NCBI RefSeq assembly: GCF_029689945.1
Contig: NZ_CP121451.1
Span: 2,294,001-2,358,000 of the forward strand
DNA from: Paenibacillus amylolyticus
GTDB taxonomy: Bacteria; Bacillota; Bacilli; Paenibacillales; Paenibacillaceae
DNA: 64,000 nt
Direction: 5' to 3'
Shown here: piece after piece, positions 29,075-38,392 of the stretch
Layout of the letters: every line of letters begins with the position of its first letter
Position numbering within the stretch: position 1 is the stretch's first letter
The notes under the pieces: model-generated
Databases searched by the model: none
What the model was told of the DNA's origin: nothing
The model's input: only the letters and a program-made list of their open reading frames with translations
Made by a program: the position numbers and the translations under genes

Positions 29075-30874
29075 ATGAAAACGCCATTACACCCCGTATG
29101 GGATCTGGAGTCCATTTTTAGTGGAGGTTCTTCCTCCGAAACATTCGCTTCGTATCTGATTGAACTGGAAGAGGATGTACGTAAACTGCAACAGCTGTTG
29201 AACGATACAGCCGCACCGACTTCATTGGAAGAGACGGCAGCATTTGATCCGATTTTGGAACTGCTGCAAAGCTGTTATATCCGTATATCGGAAGGTTCTG
29301 CGTTTGTATCCTGCCTCTCCTCACAAAACCAGAAGGACAAGAAGGCAACGCAGCTTCAGGGGGCCATCAGTTCCATTGCTGCGATGCTGAACGGCAGCAA
29401 ATCGAAGTTCGACAATACACTCAGTCAGACATCGGATTCGGTGTGGGACGCTTGGATTGCCCGGGAAGATATTCAACCGCTGGCATTTGTATTAAACGAG
29501 AGTCGAACACTGGCTCGTGAGAAGCTGTCTCCTGAATTGGAAGGCCTTGCTCTGGATCTGGGTGTGGATGGTTACCATGGTTGGGGCAAATTCTATAACA
29601 CGATTGTCAGCAAGGTAAACATTCCATTTGAGCAAGATGGGGAAACAGTGATGCTGTCCGCTGGACAGGCTGCCAACAAGCTGAGCGATAGTGACCGGAA
29701 TGTACGTGAGACGGTATTCGCAAACTGGGAACAGGCTTGGACGGATGTCGAAGATTTCTGTGCAGACACGCTGAACCACCTTGCAGGATTCCGTCTGAAG
29801 TTATATGAGAAACGTGGCTGGGATGACATCCTCAAGGAACCTCTGGCGATCAACCGGATGTCACGTCAGACACTGGATACGATGTGGAATGTGATTAATG
29901 GAGCCAAACCTGCGCTTGTTCAATATCTGGAGCGCAAGGCAGAACTGCTCGGGGTAGACAAGCTCAGCTGGAGCGACGTGGATGCACCAGTAGGCCAATC
30001 CAGTGGCAAAATTTCTTACGATGAGGCAGCTATCAATATTGTTGAACAGTTTGCCAAGTTCAGTCCTAAACTTTCTTCTTTTGCTGAGATGGCTTTTGAG
30101 AAACGCTGGATTGAAGCCGAAGACCGTCCAGGCAAGCGTCCGGGAGGGTTCTGTACATCTTTGCCACTTAGCAAAGCAACCCGAATTTTCATGACCTTTT
30201 CCGGGACACCGTCTAATGTGTCGACTCTTGCGCATGAACTTGGTCATGGATATCATCAACACATTATGGAAGAGTTGCCTGCGTTGAATCAACGTTATGC
30301 GATGAATGTGGCTGAAACAGCGTCCACTTTTGCTGAATTGATTGTTGCAGACGCTCTGGTGCAGGCGGCAACAGATGAACAGGAGAAGCTGGCTTTGCTC
30401 GAAGACAAGATACAGCGCAGTGTGGCTTTCTTTATGAATATCCATGCCCGGTTCCTGTTTGAAAATCGTTTCTATGAACAACGCAAAAAAGGGTTGGTGA
30501 ATGCGGATGAGCTATCCAAATTAATGGTAGAGGCACAGCAGGAAGCATTCTGCGGCGCGCTTGCCTCAGATCATCCTCATTTCTGGGCATCCAAACTGCA
30601 TTTCTATCTCACAGGTGTACCATTCTATAATTTCCCATATACGTTCGGGTACATGTTCAGTGCTGGGATTTATGCGAGAGCTCAGCAAGAAGGAACAGCA
30701 TTTGCAGATAAATACGATGATTTGTTGCGGGATACGGGACGTATGACGGTAGAAGAACTTGCTCAGAAACATCTGGGCACAGACCTGACACAACCGGATT
30801 TCTGGCAAAACGCTGCGGACTTGGTTATTGCTGATATTGAGCAGTTTCTCAAGATGACAGCAAACGAAAAATAG
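29075..30874 (+). CDS. pepF: M3 family oligoendopeptidase
   Basis: 599-aa zinc metallopeptidase of the M3B (PepF-like) family that degrades oligopeptides. The zinc motif HELGHGYHQHIM carries the catalytic Glu, with third ligand Glu downstream in NVAETASTFAELIV. The N-terminal helical domain and the typical end (TFGYMFSAGIYARAQ, GRMTVEELAQKHLG) are complete. Intact, no signal peptide. Ends in a very strong terminator. Confidence 0.93.
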   Translation: MKTPLHPVWDLESIFSGGSSSETFASYLIELEEDVRKLQQLLNDTAAPTSLEETAAFDPILELLQSCYIRISEGSAFVSCLSSQNQKDKKATQLQGAISSIAAMLNGSKSKFDNTLSQTSDSVWDAWIAREDIQPLAFVLNESRTLAREKLSPELEGLALDLGVDGYHGWGKFYNTIVSKVNIPFEQDGETVMLSAGQAANKLSDSDRNVRETVFANWEQAWTDVEDFCADTLNHLAGFRLKLYEKRGWDDILKEPLAINRMSRQTLDTMWNVINGAKPALVQYLERKAELLGVDKLSWSDVDAPVGQSSGKISYDEAAINIVEQFAKFSPKLSSFAEMAFEKRWIEAEDRPGKRPGGFCTSLPLSKATRIFMTFSGTPSNVSTLAHELGHGYHQHIMEELPALNQRYAMNVAETASTFAELIVADALVQAATDEQEKLALLEDKIQRSVAFFMNIHARFLFENRFYEQRKKGLVNADELSKLMVEAQQEAFCGALASDHPHFWASKLHFYLTGVPFYNFPYTFGYMFSAGIYARAQQEGTAFADKYDDLLRDTGRMTVEELAQKHLGTDLTQPDFWQNAADLVIADIEQFLKMTANEK

Positions 30875-30887
30875 GTAAAACATATAT

Positions 30888-30938
30888 AAGAGAGGATGCA
30901 ATCCTGTGTTAGCAGACACAGGATTGCATCCTCTTTTT
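30888..30938 (+). terminator. Terminator of the oligoendopeptidase gene
   Basis: AGAGGATGCAATCCTGTGT-tagcag-ACACAGGATTGCATCCTCT followed by TTTTTAA; 19-bp perfect stem. Confidence 0.95.
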
Positions 30939-31149
30939 AATGAAGATCCTGATTTTTAATTTTTAAATATTTTGTCGCAAATGAACGAAAAAACTCACTT
31001 TAAGGAGGGAAAATGGCAATTAATTGTGCAAATTATAGTTAAAAATACCCAAGTTTGCCGTTGTTTGTTGAACGTGCGCATATGATGTCATATAATGAGT
31101 CGTAAGTCCTTGTAATATAGGACTATAAGCATGTAGGAGGAGTGTTATT

Positions 31150-31560
31150 ATGAAAATTGAGCAGCTTTCATTAGCACGTCAGTTAGATTTAGTATTTAAA
31201 GAGCTTGATCATGAGTTATCGGGGCTAGATTCAGGGGTAGTTTTTGTGCAAATACGAAACAACGTAATTGGGAAGTTCGGTATTCGACATAATCCGATAA
31301 CTGGACGGGATGGACAGATGGATGTGGAGGAAGAGGGACTTAACGAAACTCAAAGAAATTCGTTTCGTGCGATGGCTTTGGAAACGTTGAAATTCAAACG
31401 CAATTGGACACATGGTGAAATATCGTACGACTTCGCAATAAGACAAGGTATGATTTTGGTAGATGCAACGATGGAGTCTAATTACAATATGGCGAGTCTG
31501 ATGATTCGTTACCCTAGAACCAATACATACAAGGATGCAGATATGGAGTCGACCTCATAG
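31150..31560 (+). CDS. Hypothetical protein
   Basis: 136 aa, no signal or membrane segment. It begins MKIEQLSLARQLDLVFKELD and has regularly alternating hydrophobic residues (VVFVQIRNNVIGKFGIRHNP) suggesting an alpha/beta fold. GTAGGAGG precedes the ATG, and a terminator follows. No family recognised. Confidence 0.75.
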   Translation: MKIEQLSLARQLDLVFKELDHELSGLDSGVVFVQIRNNVIGKFGIRHNPITGRDGQMDVEEEGLNETQRNSFRAMALETLKFKRNWTHGEISYDFAIRQGMILVDATMESNYNMASLMIRYPRTNTYKDADMESTS

Positions 31561-31574
31561 AATTCGTTGTATCA

Positions 31575-31612
31575 AAGAAAGCGGCACTTCCGAAGAAGGC
31601 CGCTTTTGCTGC
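31575..31612 (+). terminator. Terminator after hypothetical gene
   Basis: AAAGCGGCacttccgaagaagGCCGCTTTTGC. Confidence 0.7.
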
Positions 31613-31650
31613 ATTTGGATTCTGCTTAGGCTCAAGCAAACATTACGAGC

Positions 31651-31884
31651 TTACGAACGACCCGATAATTGCTGCTCAGCGATTTGCACCAGACGTTTAG
31701 TGATGTATCCACCCAGAGAACCTGTCTCACGGGAAGTATAGTTACCGTAGTAACCATCTTGTGGAATAGTTACACCCAGCTCTTGTGCAGCTTCAATTTT
31801 CAATTGTTGCAATGCAGCATTTGCTTGGGGAACGACCAGGTTGTTGGAGCGGCTACCGCTACCTTGGTTTTGACCTCCGTACAT
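31651..31884 (-). CDS. Alpha/beta-type small acid-soluble spore protein, copy 1
   Basis: 77 aa from ATG 31884 (MYGGQNQGSGSRSNNLVVPQ), with GGAGG 9 bases upstream. It contains the GPR protease site region KIEAAQELGV and the DNA-binding helices (GSLGGYITKRLVQIAEQQL). It coats spore DNA and protects it from UV. Nearly identical in its core to the copy at 35093 but with a longer Gly/Gln N-terminus. Confidence 0.95.
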   Translation of the reverse strand: MYGGQNQGSGSRSNNLVVPQANAALQQLKIEAAQELGVTIPQDGYYGNYTSRETGSLGGYITKRLVQIAEQQLSGRS

Positions 31885-31996
31885 ATGTGTCACCTCCTTA
31901 TGGGTTGGTGATGTTAGTATGGTTAGAGATTAAGGAAATATACATGATATGGCGTAAGGGAAAATATGGGTAATTCACAGTGAACGGAACACCATA

Positions 31997-32024
31997 AAAA
32001 GCCGACCCCATGCGGGTCGGCAAG
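31997..32024 (-). terminator. Terminator of the aldose epimerase gene
   Basis: Read on the minus strand: GCCGACCC-gcatg-GGGTCGGC followed by TTTTTATG. Confidence 0.88.
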
Positions 32025-32096
32025 TTGTATAAGAATATCGAAATAGTTGGTGATAGGTGTACATGCAAAATGCAGTACAAAGGCTGATCAGCCCCC

Positions 32097-33071
32097 TTAG
32101 TCTGTAGGAGGTATAACCTCAATCCGTGTAAATAGTTCAACAGGCTGTTCCGGTTCCAATCGAATCAACCCGGTTTCCTCATCCGATAAAGCCAAATTAG
32201 GTGCATCCGGGAGCCAGGTGTATGGTTCAATGCACAAGAACTGGTCGGATTCACCTTTGGTGAAGAGGACCCAGTGTTTGAAAAATGCTTCATCTGCTGA
32301 ATATTTTAAGGTATATCCATCTTGCCTGCGCAAGTAGGCTGTAGCCGGTTCACCTTCGGTAGCTTTCAACAAGGTATCCCAGTTCCGTCCCTGCAAGTTG
32401 ATACCATCGTTAAGAGCAGACCATTCGCCCAGGGGTTCCAGTTCACCTGTTGGCAATTGTTCTTCGTTCTGGCCGTATATTCCGGAAACCGGCAGTTGCA
32501 GTGTCCAGTCGGCTGGTTTGCCGTCTAACAAAAACCATGTATGATATCCCATTCCAAATGGAGCAGGCGTTGAGCTCAGATTGGTGACTCGCAGACGCTG
32601 GCTAAATACAGCGTTTTGCAGACTGAACGTCATCTCAAGTTTCAGGGGAATGGGGAATTGAGCCATCCAATGCTCTTCATTTTCAGTCAGTAATTCAGTC
32701 GTAATTGCACAGCCGTCTTCATCTTCCTCAATGTCACTGACACACCAGGATTGGGTGCGATGGAGGCCGTGGATATGGTTGTCATTCGCCGTGTTCTGAT
32801 CAAATTGGTACCCAACACCTTCATATTCGAATCGTCCCCGATGAATGCGTCCTGGTGGAATCAGAAGAGGGACGCCAAAATGGTACGGCTTCTGCAGATA
32901 AAAGGCAAGATCATCTTCATCCGGACGGCGGACGACATCTCTGTCCTGCACTAAATCGCGAATGGAAATAATATTATTCCCAAGACGCGGCAGCAGGGTG
33001 ATTTCCAATTCACGGCTATGTAGGATATACGTGTCGTAACCATTCCATTGGCCTTTGGTCACTTGTTTCAT
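32097..33071 (-). CDS. Aldose 1-epimerase family protein
   Basis: 324-aa beta-sandwich enzyme of the galactose-mutarotase superfamily; it interconverts anomers of an aldose or a sugar phosphate. Conserved features: LPRLGNNIISIRDL, the His pair in NDNHIHGLHR, GMGYHTWF, and CIEPYTWLPDAPN near the C-terminus. ATG 33071 (MKQVTKGQWNGYDTY) follows AAAAGGAG; the longer open frame to 33299 runs without homology. The substrate cannot be told from sequence. Confidence 0.85.
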   Translation of the reverse strand: MKQVTKGQWNGYDTYILHSRELEITLLPRLGNNIISIRDLVQDRDVVRRPDEDDLAFYLQKPYHFGVPLLIPPGRIHRGRFEYEGVGYQFDQNTANDNHIHGLHRTQSWCVSDIEEDEDGCAITTELLTENEEHWMAQFPIPLKLEMTFSLQNAVFSQRLRVTNLSSTPAPFGMGYHTWFLLDGKPADWTLQLPVSGIYGQNEEQLPTGELEPLGEWSALNDGINLQGRNWDTLLKATEGEPATAYLRRQDGYTLKYSADEAFFKHWVLFTKGESDQFLCIEPYTWLPDAPNLALSDEETGLIRLEPEQPVELFTRIEVIPPTD

Positions 33072-33319
33072 ATCGATGCTCCTTTTCCCACTTGAAATCT
33101 GTCTGCAAGCAGTTGTTGATAATTGTACTGATGCAGGCGTGTCATTGTGTACATGCCAGCTATTTCCTGCGCTGCTTCGTGTGAAGCAGACTTTGGAATA
33201 AGCAATTCCATCATAACAGATTTTGATGTCTCGGGTAAAAAAGTTCAACTCATTTTGACATTCGCGCCTTTGCGCATTAAGATGGAACTCTGAAAGCATT
33301 TATTCAAATTGAATGACAT

Positions 33320-33603
33320 CAAATCAATGACAGGGATAAGTAGGCCAAGAAATCCTCTTCAGAAAGCCGGTGGTAGATGCGAACCGGTGTGAGCTCTTTA
33401 CCGAATGGACCCTTGAGTGTGGATTTGAACAGGTGTAGCCAGAGACGGGCTTGCCCCAGTAGAGTCTGCCGTATAATCCACGTTACGGAACAATGAAGGC
33501 ATTTCTTCAGCCTGACTTGATTATGGGTCAGAGCAGTGGGAGAAAAGCGAATAAGGGTGGCACCACGGTCTCACGTCCCTTGCGGATGTGGGGCCTTTTT
33601 GCG
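33320..33603 (+). promoter_or_regulatory. T-box riboswitch (tryptophan specifier) with terminator, controlling trpS
   Basis: Leader with T-box hallmarks: AGTAGGCC early in stem I, the GGTGGTAGATGCGAACCGG hairpin, specifier loop CCGAATGGACCC with codon TGG (Trp) at 33406-33408, and the antiterminator T-box AAGGGTGGCACCACGG (33553-33568). The competing terminator GGTCTCACGTCC-cttgc-GGATGTGGGGCC ends in TTTTTG. Uncharged tRNA-Trp would stabilise the antiterminator and turn trpS on. It fills the 588-base gap before trpS. Confidence 0.93.
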
Positions 33604-33659
33604 TTCGCAGAGAATGACAGGGAGCTACTTTATATCTAATCAGGGAGGCGTTATGAGCA

Positions 33660-34655
33660 ATGAAAACAGTACTTTCAGGTATTCAACCAAGCGGTAAGCT
33701 CACATTGGGCAACTACATTGGCGCAATCAAAAATTTTGTGAAACTCCAGCATGATTATCAATGTCATTTCATGGTCGTTGATCTTCATGCAATCACCGTG
33801 GCTCAGGAGCCAGCAGCATTGCGCGAACAGTCGGAAGCGGTGGCTGCGCTGTTTATTGCAGCAGGTATTGATCCTACGAAATCGAACGTATTTCTCCAAT
33901 CCCATGTACCGCAACACGCAGAACTGGGCTGGTTGATGACGACGCTGACCTCCATGGGTGAGCTTGAACGCATGACTCAGTTTAAGGATAAATCATCCGG
34001 TAAAGATTCCGTGGGTGCTGGACTATTCGTGTATCCATCATTAATGGCCGCTGATATTCTGTTATACAATGCTGATCTTGTACCGGTAGGTGAGGATCAG
34101 AAGCAGCATCTGGAACTGACACGTGATCTGGCGGGACGTTTTAATCACCGCTACGGGGAGTACTTCACCATTCCCGATCCGTATATCCCACAGGTAGGTG
34201 CACGGGTAATGTCTCTTGACGATGCCTCTTCGAAGATGAGCAAGAGTAACCCTAATGCTGGCAGTTATATTGCCCTGCTGGATCCGCCGGATGTCATCCG
34301 CAAAAAAATCAGCCGTGCCACGACAGATTCGGGACGTGAGGTCGTATATGATCCGGCAAACAAACCGGAAGTCAGCAACCTGATGAGTATCTACGCTGAA
34401 TGTGCGGGTTTGACGCTGAAGGAAGTCGCTGAGCGTTATGAAGGCAAAATGTACGGTCCTTTCAAAAAGGAACTGGCTGAAGTGGTTGTGTCTGTCATTG
34501 AACCGCTGCAACAACGATATAATGAGATTCGTGAGTCTGGCGAATTGGCCGATGTTCTGGATACGTCAGCTCGTCGTGCGGAAGAGGTTGCTTCTCAAAC
34601 GTTGAGTGCGGTGAAAGAACGTATGGGTTTTGTGCCTAGACGTACATTGTCATAG
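33660..34655 (+). CDS. trpS: Tryptophanyl-tRNA synthetase
   Basis: Class I aminoacyl-tRNA synthetase, 331 aa. The HIGH-equivalent lies in GIQPSGKLTLGNYIGAIKN and the KMSKS loop is SSKMSKSNPNAGSYIAL; VPVGEDQKQHLELTRDLAGRFN is the tryptophan/ATP-site helix. GGGAGG lies 11 bases upstream of ATG 33660; an out-of-frame ATG at 33653 sits between and opens only a 14-codon frame. Controlled by the T-box just upstream. Confidence 0.97.
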   Translation: MKTVLSGIQPSGKLTLGNYIGAIKNFVKLQHDYQCHFMVVDLHAITVAQEPAALREQSEAVAALFIAAGIDPTKSNVFLQSHVPQHAELGWLMTTLTSMGELERMTQFKDKSSGKDSVGAGLFVYPSLMAADILLYNADLVPVGEDQKQHLELTRDLAGRFNHRYGEYFTIPDPYIPQVGARVMSLDDASSKMSKSNPNAGSYIALLDPPDVIRKKISRATTDSGREVVYDPANKPEVSNLMSIYAECAGLTLKEVAERYEGKMYGPFKKELAEVVVSVIEPLQQRYNEIRESGELADVLDTSARRAEEVASQTLSAVKERMGFVPRRTLS

Positions 34656-34704
34656 TCTTGCAATGAAAAGCAAGAGGTCTATATCTAATGGCATAAATCA
34701 TTAA

Positions 34705-34742
34705 CATGAAAAGAGGAGTCCATTGAGGGACTCCTCTTTATT
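34705..34742 (+). terminator. Terminator of trpS
   Basis: AAAGAGGAGTCC-attga-GGGACTCCTCTTTATT. Confidence 0.9.
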
Positions 34743-34750
34743 CATATGTT

Positions 34751-34972
34751 CTAACTCGAGTGGACTATTTGCTCAAGAAGTGGGCTCCGAAGCCGCCGAG
34801 CGAGCTTCCTGGCGTTCTTTTTGGCACGAATCACAAACCCCCAACCGATGTTGGCAACGGACAGAACAAACATTAAAGCAGCAAACCATCCGGAGTAGGA
34901 GATCATTATTGCTGAAACCGTTAACAAAATAATCGAAGAGAATGCGAACCATAGGGATAGACCTTTGCTCAT
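34751..34972 (-). CDS. Small membrane protein, unknown
   Basis: 73 aa with two predicted transmembrane helices (LWFAFSSIILLTVSAIMISY and WFAALMFVLSVANIGWGFVI) followed by a basic tail (RAKKNARKLARRLR). The GGAGG-like site GGAGGTTTTTCCC lies upstream of the ATG. No family recognised; the positive-inside pattern suggests a cytosolic C-terminus. Confidence 0.65.
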   Translation of the reverse strand: MSKGLSLWFAFSSIILLTVSAIMISYSGWFAALMFVLSVANIGWGFVIRAKKNARKLARRLRSPLLEQIVHSS

Positions 34973-35092
34973 TGGGAAAAACCTCCATCTACAAATTTAG
35001 TAAAACTCCGTATAACCTGTAGCCTGCGAGCCATAATAATCTTGCAAGCTTGCAATTACATTACAGACACAGATTGAAGGGAGATTATAAAT

Positions 35093-35311
35093 ATGGCTCA
35101 AGGATCTCGTTCTAACAACTTGGTGGTACCTCAGGCAAATTCAGCATTGCAACAATTGAAAATCGAGGCTGCACAGGAACTGGGTGTAACTATCCCTCAA
35201 GACGGGTACTATGGTAACTACACTTCCCGTGAAACAGGATCTTTGGGTGGATATATCACCAAACGTCTGGTACAAATCGCTGAGCAGTCTTTGGCTGGGT
35301 CTGGCAAATAA
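35093..35311 (+). CDS. Alpha/beta-type small acid-soluble spore protein, copy 2
   Basis: 72 aa, MAQGSRSNNLVVPQANSALQ then the GPR site KIEAAQELGV and GSLGGYITKRLVQIAEQSL. GGGAG upstream. Same family as the gene at 31651, with a shorter N-terminus and Ser/Ala changes. Followed by a strong terminator. Confidence 0.95.
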   Translation: MAQGSRSNNLVVPQANSALQQLKIEAAQELGVTIPQDGYYGNYTSRETGSLGGYITKRLVQIAEQSLAGSGK

Positions 35312-35345
35312 TTCATCCTAACCAAAAGCAGTTAAAAGGATAAAC

Positions 35346-35380
35346 AGAAAGCCCGGGGCGGAAACGCTCCGGGCTTTCTC
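35346..35380 (+). terminator. Terminator of SASP copy 2
   Basis: AGAAAGCCCGGgGCG-gaaa-CGCTCCGGGCTTTCT. Confidence 0.9.
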
Positions 35381-35426
35381 GCGTGTCAGTACCTATGTCT
35401 GATTGTGCCTTGCCCTGCTCACTTCG

Positions 35427-36405
35427 TCAAGGGCGTGCGGATAAAAGTTTTTTATCCATCTTTTCATCGCTTAACCAGCCTACATACGTGTCAATCGTTT
35501 CAAAATTCCGATCCATCACAATTACTGCGACAAATGGATATTGCTTCCGGTGTCGATAACGTACATCTGCCCAGCGGACCTTGTAACCCGCAGGACTCTT
35601 CTACCTCGGCCACCGCATAGGAGGTGAAATAGAGGAAAGCACTGACTTCCGGTGATTTGCGTGAAGCAGCAACGGCCGCATGAGTGGAAGACGAGGCGTG
35701 CAGATTCCACGTCAGATTAGACCCATCCATTTTACCGATCACATAACTGCCGTCCTTCACTCGTTTAACCACATGCCAGCGGTTCCAGGAGATCGTTGGA
35801 ATGACGATGTATTTAGCCTGTTCCGGGCTGTTATCCAGACGTCTAACTTTTCTGGCCGCTTGGGCACGAGCAATCGTTCGCCATATATAATAAACACCGG
35901 TCAGACTATACAATGTAACGAAGAGTGGTGCAGGGGCGAACAGGTCAAAGGCCCATAACAGGATAGCTACGACATGCGTAATGAACAGAAACGGATCAAA
36001 AATATGAATGATATTCCAGGCAATCCAGCGTTCCGTAAAAGGGCGGGCGGCTTGGGTTCCGTAGGTGTTGAACAGATCGGTGAATACGTGTACGCCTACG
36101 GCTACAGCAGTCCAGCTGGCAACATGTCCAAGGGGGACACCAGGGAATATCAGTGCAATGACGCCGGTAATGAGCAGAACCCATAACAGGAGAAATGGCA
36201 GGGAGTGTGACAAGCCCCGATGATTCCGAATATAAAGCGAATTGCTTTTGAGACGTAACGCAGTATCGATGTCAGGGGCCTGTGAACCGGCGATCGTGCC
36301 AACCATTACCGCGGCTGCAAGCATGGGGCTCGTCGCAACGACAGGATCGACATAAGCCAGACCGGCTAAACCAATCCCCATGACAAAATGTGTAGAGGTA
36401 TCCAT
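35427..36405 (-). CDS. YfhP/YdjM-type membrane-bound metal-dependent hydrolase (frameshifted)
   Basis: Polytopic membrane protein of the LexA-binding, inner-membrane hydrolase family (YdjM; Bacillus YfhP). MDTSTHFVMGIGLAG, QAPDIDTALR, HRGLSHSLPF and GVHVFTDLFNTYGTQ supply conserved His/Asp residues. One extra base at 35585-35589 shifts the last ~55 residues; removed, they read EESCGYKVRWADVRYRHRKQYPFVAVIVMDRNF and end at TGA 35427-35429. Repaired 325 aa. ATG 36405 follows AAGGAG. Confidence 0.82.
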
Positions 36406-36830
36406 AAACGTCTCCTTTGTGTGGTGTATCGTTCTAACGCATATTACTTCTCTATCTAGGTGATACCCATATATAGTGTATAATATCCGTCTGTCAGGAT
36501 GCAAAACATCCCTAATTTCAAAGTTATGACAATAAACTGGTCCATACCCAATAAATGTACGTGGTTTGTCAAACTATTTCGGCATTTCCTGTGATAAAAT
36601 TTATATCGGGTGCAGAAAAAATTGTGCTCAGAGTATATGTGGTCAGTTGGGTTCCACAAATATGTATGGGCATTGTTATGTCAAACCGTTACAATAATAT
36701 AGAATCTCATAAAAAGTAGGTTTCTTGCAGTACATATGTCACAGTAGATGGATGAAGCGAAACAAATGTGATTTTAGGTTTTTGTATGTATGCGTATTCA
36801 TAAAAGGAAGATACAGAAGGGACGAGGAAG
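36406..36830. other. Intergenic region
   Basis: 425 AT-rich bases between divergent genes. I see no convincing gene, hairpin or strong promoter. Confidence 0.4.
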
Positions 36831-37442
36831 ATGCTGAAAAAGTATAAATGGACATGGATATTGCTCGGGCTCGCACTCATTATGGCTGTATATCTGATGT
36901 GGGGCACCGTATTTGCCAGTAAGGAGAAATTACCCGAGATTCGCGAGATCCAATCCTTTTCCATGGAAAATGTAGATGGCAGTACAGTATCCCTGGAGGA
37001 TACTCAAGGGAAAGTCCGTTTGTTCTACTTTTATTTTACCAGTTGTCCGGATGTCTGCCCTATTACGACGTTTACGTTATCTCAGGTGCAGGATCTGTTG
37101 AAAGAGGACGACACTTTTGGTAAAGATGCCTCGTTTGTATCCATTTCATTCGACCCCAAAGTCGATACGAGAGAGAAGATCAAGACGTTTGCGGACCGCT
37201 TCCATGCGGATTATTCCGGATGGTACTTCTTGCGAGGGGATATGGACAAAACAAAACAGCTCGCCAAGGATTCATTCCAGATCCTGATTGAAGGGGAGAA
37301 TAAGGACGATTTTGCCCATATGAATATGATTGGCTTGGTGGATCGGAATAATCAGCTGCGCAAAGTATATAATGCGTTTAATACAGAGGATGTTGTGCCT
37401 GCTGTGATTGCCGAGGATATTCGCACTCTGATCAAGGAATAA
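36831..37442 (+). CDS. SCO1/SenC family copper chaperone
   Basis: 203-aa membrane-anchored thioredoxin-fold protein that helps assemble the CuA centre of cytochrome c oxidase. One N-terminal transmembrane helix (WILLGLALIMAVYLMWGTVF), the copper-binding CPDVCP and the distal His in DDFAHMNMIG are all present. Functionally linked to heme A synthase (55658) but not adjacent to it. Followed by a strong terminator. Confidence 0.92.
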   Translation: MLKKYKWTWILLGLALIMAVYLMWGTVFASKEKLPEIREIQSFSMENVDGSTVSLEDTQGKVRLFYFYFTSCPDVCPITTFTLSQVQDLLKEDDTFGKDASFVSISFDPKVDTREKIKTFADRFHADYSGWYFLRGDMDKTKQLAKDSFQILIEGENKDDFAHMNMIGLVDRNNQLRKVYNAFNTEDVVPAVIAEDIRTLIKE

Positions 37443-37467
37443 TCATCGGATACTGCTATTGCAATTG

Positions 37468-37513
37468 TAAAGGCTGCCTTCAGGTTGGATATCAACCGAG
37501 AGGCAGCCTTTGG
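37468..37513. terminator. Bidirectional terminator
   Basis: AAAGGCTGCCT ... GGTTG/CAACC ... AGGCAGCCTTTGG, between convergent genes. Confidence 0.85.
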
Positions 37514-37523
37514 CATTTCTTTT

Positions 37524-37871
37524 TTAAAAGGAAGGATGTTCAGGGTATTGAATGTATGTCTCTAACCCGGCTTTCTCCAGTTGGGCAATGATATACTCAT
37601 CAGGCGTGCCTTCCACGCCAGCATATCCTCGCCGTGTATACATCTGTACAGCATCCGGGAAAGCGTCTCGCAGCACACCTCTAATTTTTTTGCCGGAACT
37701 GTCATTATCCATAAATAAAAAGACTTCGTCATAACCGACTTGCTTGCGCAGGGTTTCTAGTTTGAGTGAATTAAGTGTTCCAAACGTACATAGAATGTTG
37801 ATCTCGGGACCAACCAGACGTTTCAATTTGCTTCGGTCATTCTTACCTTCCACAATGACATGAATAGGCAT
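37524..37871 (-). CDS. Small Toprim-domain protein
   Basis: 115 aa, essentially one Toprim fold: IHVIVEGKNDRSKLKR (catalytic Glu) and FLFMDNDSSGKKIRGVL (DxD), similar to the N-terminal domain of ribonuclease M5 and small primase-like proteins. ATG 37871 follows AGAGG by 8 bases. Nucleic-acid processing is likely, with unknown substrate. The structured repeat copy B lies upstream on the same strand. Confidence 0.8.
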   Translation of the reverse strand: MPIHVIVEGKNDRSKLKRLVGPEINILCTFGTLNSLKLETLRKQVGYDEVFLFMDNDSSGKKIRGVLRDAFPDAVQMYTRRGYAGVEGTPDEYIIAQLEKAGLETYIQYPEHPSF

Positions 37872-38392
37872 GGTATTCACCTCTTGTTCGAGAGCTTATG
37901 TCGACATTCCCCGGGAAATGTTGCAGCGAAAATCGACTGATTATATAAAATGGACTCCTTTTCTTTACACGGATCACTACGCGGACAGAAGCACCTTTGA
38001 TTTCTAAATTCTTTTTCAAATACATCAGGAATTAAATCAGATCAGGAGTGGCCGTTACGGTTACGGATCGTTCCTTCGATCGCTGTTGTCTCCAAATTTC
38101 TGATTGATTTTTTAAAGGTTGAAATATGGAGACAAAGGCGAACGCTACCGCTTCTTCAAAATCGATTCCGTCCCCTTCACTACTTCCAATGATCGCCCAT
38201 ACCTAATGATGATATTTAAGAAAAAGATGAAATCACTAAAATAGTGCTTATGATCCCTAAGCCACTCCGTTCGTGTGTAAAACGTTAGTCCATTTTATAT
38301 AGTTTAGCTGTAAATGGGGAATGATGCAAAGCTAATGAAAATACTGGCCTAATTGCTGTCTATATAGGTAAGTAAACAAAGGCAGCTCGGAA
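37872..38392. other. Intergenic region with repeat
   Basis: 521 bases between the Toprim gene and the MFS gene. It contains structured repeat copy B (38053-38183); the rest shows no convincing gene. Confidence 0.6.
38053..38183 (-). repeat. Structured intergenic repeat, family 1, copy B
   Basis: Minus-strand copy of the element at 18885. Plus-strand arms are TTGTCTCCAAATTTC (38086-38100) and GAAATATGGAGACAA (38121-38135), 14 of 15 paired. Relative to copy A, the TA/TA position TATCC/GGATA has become TCTCC/GGAGA, a compensatory pair change. Flanks GGGGACGGAATCGATT, AGCGTTCGCC and GAACGATCCGTAACCG are conserved; the loop is not. It is 182 bases upstream of the Toprim gene in the same orientation. 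Confidence 0.8.

Noticed and set aside
32097..33299. 76-residue N-terminal extension of the aldose epimerase
   Set aside because: The ATG at 33071 has a proper AAAAGGAG site and matches the family start; the upstream part looks non-coding.
37843..38025. 60-aa open frame upstream of the Toprim gene
   Set aside because: Overlaps the Toprim start region in another frame, with no ribosome site and no plausible domain.
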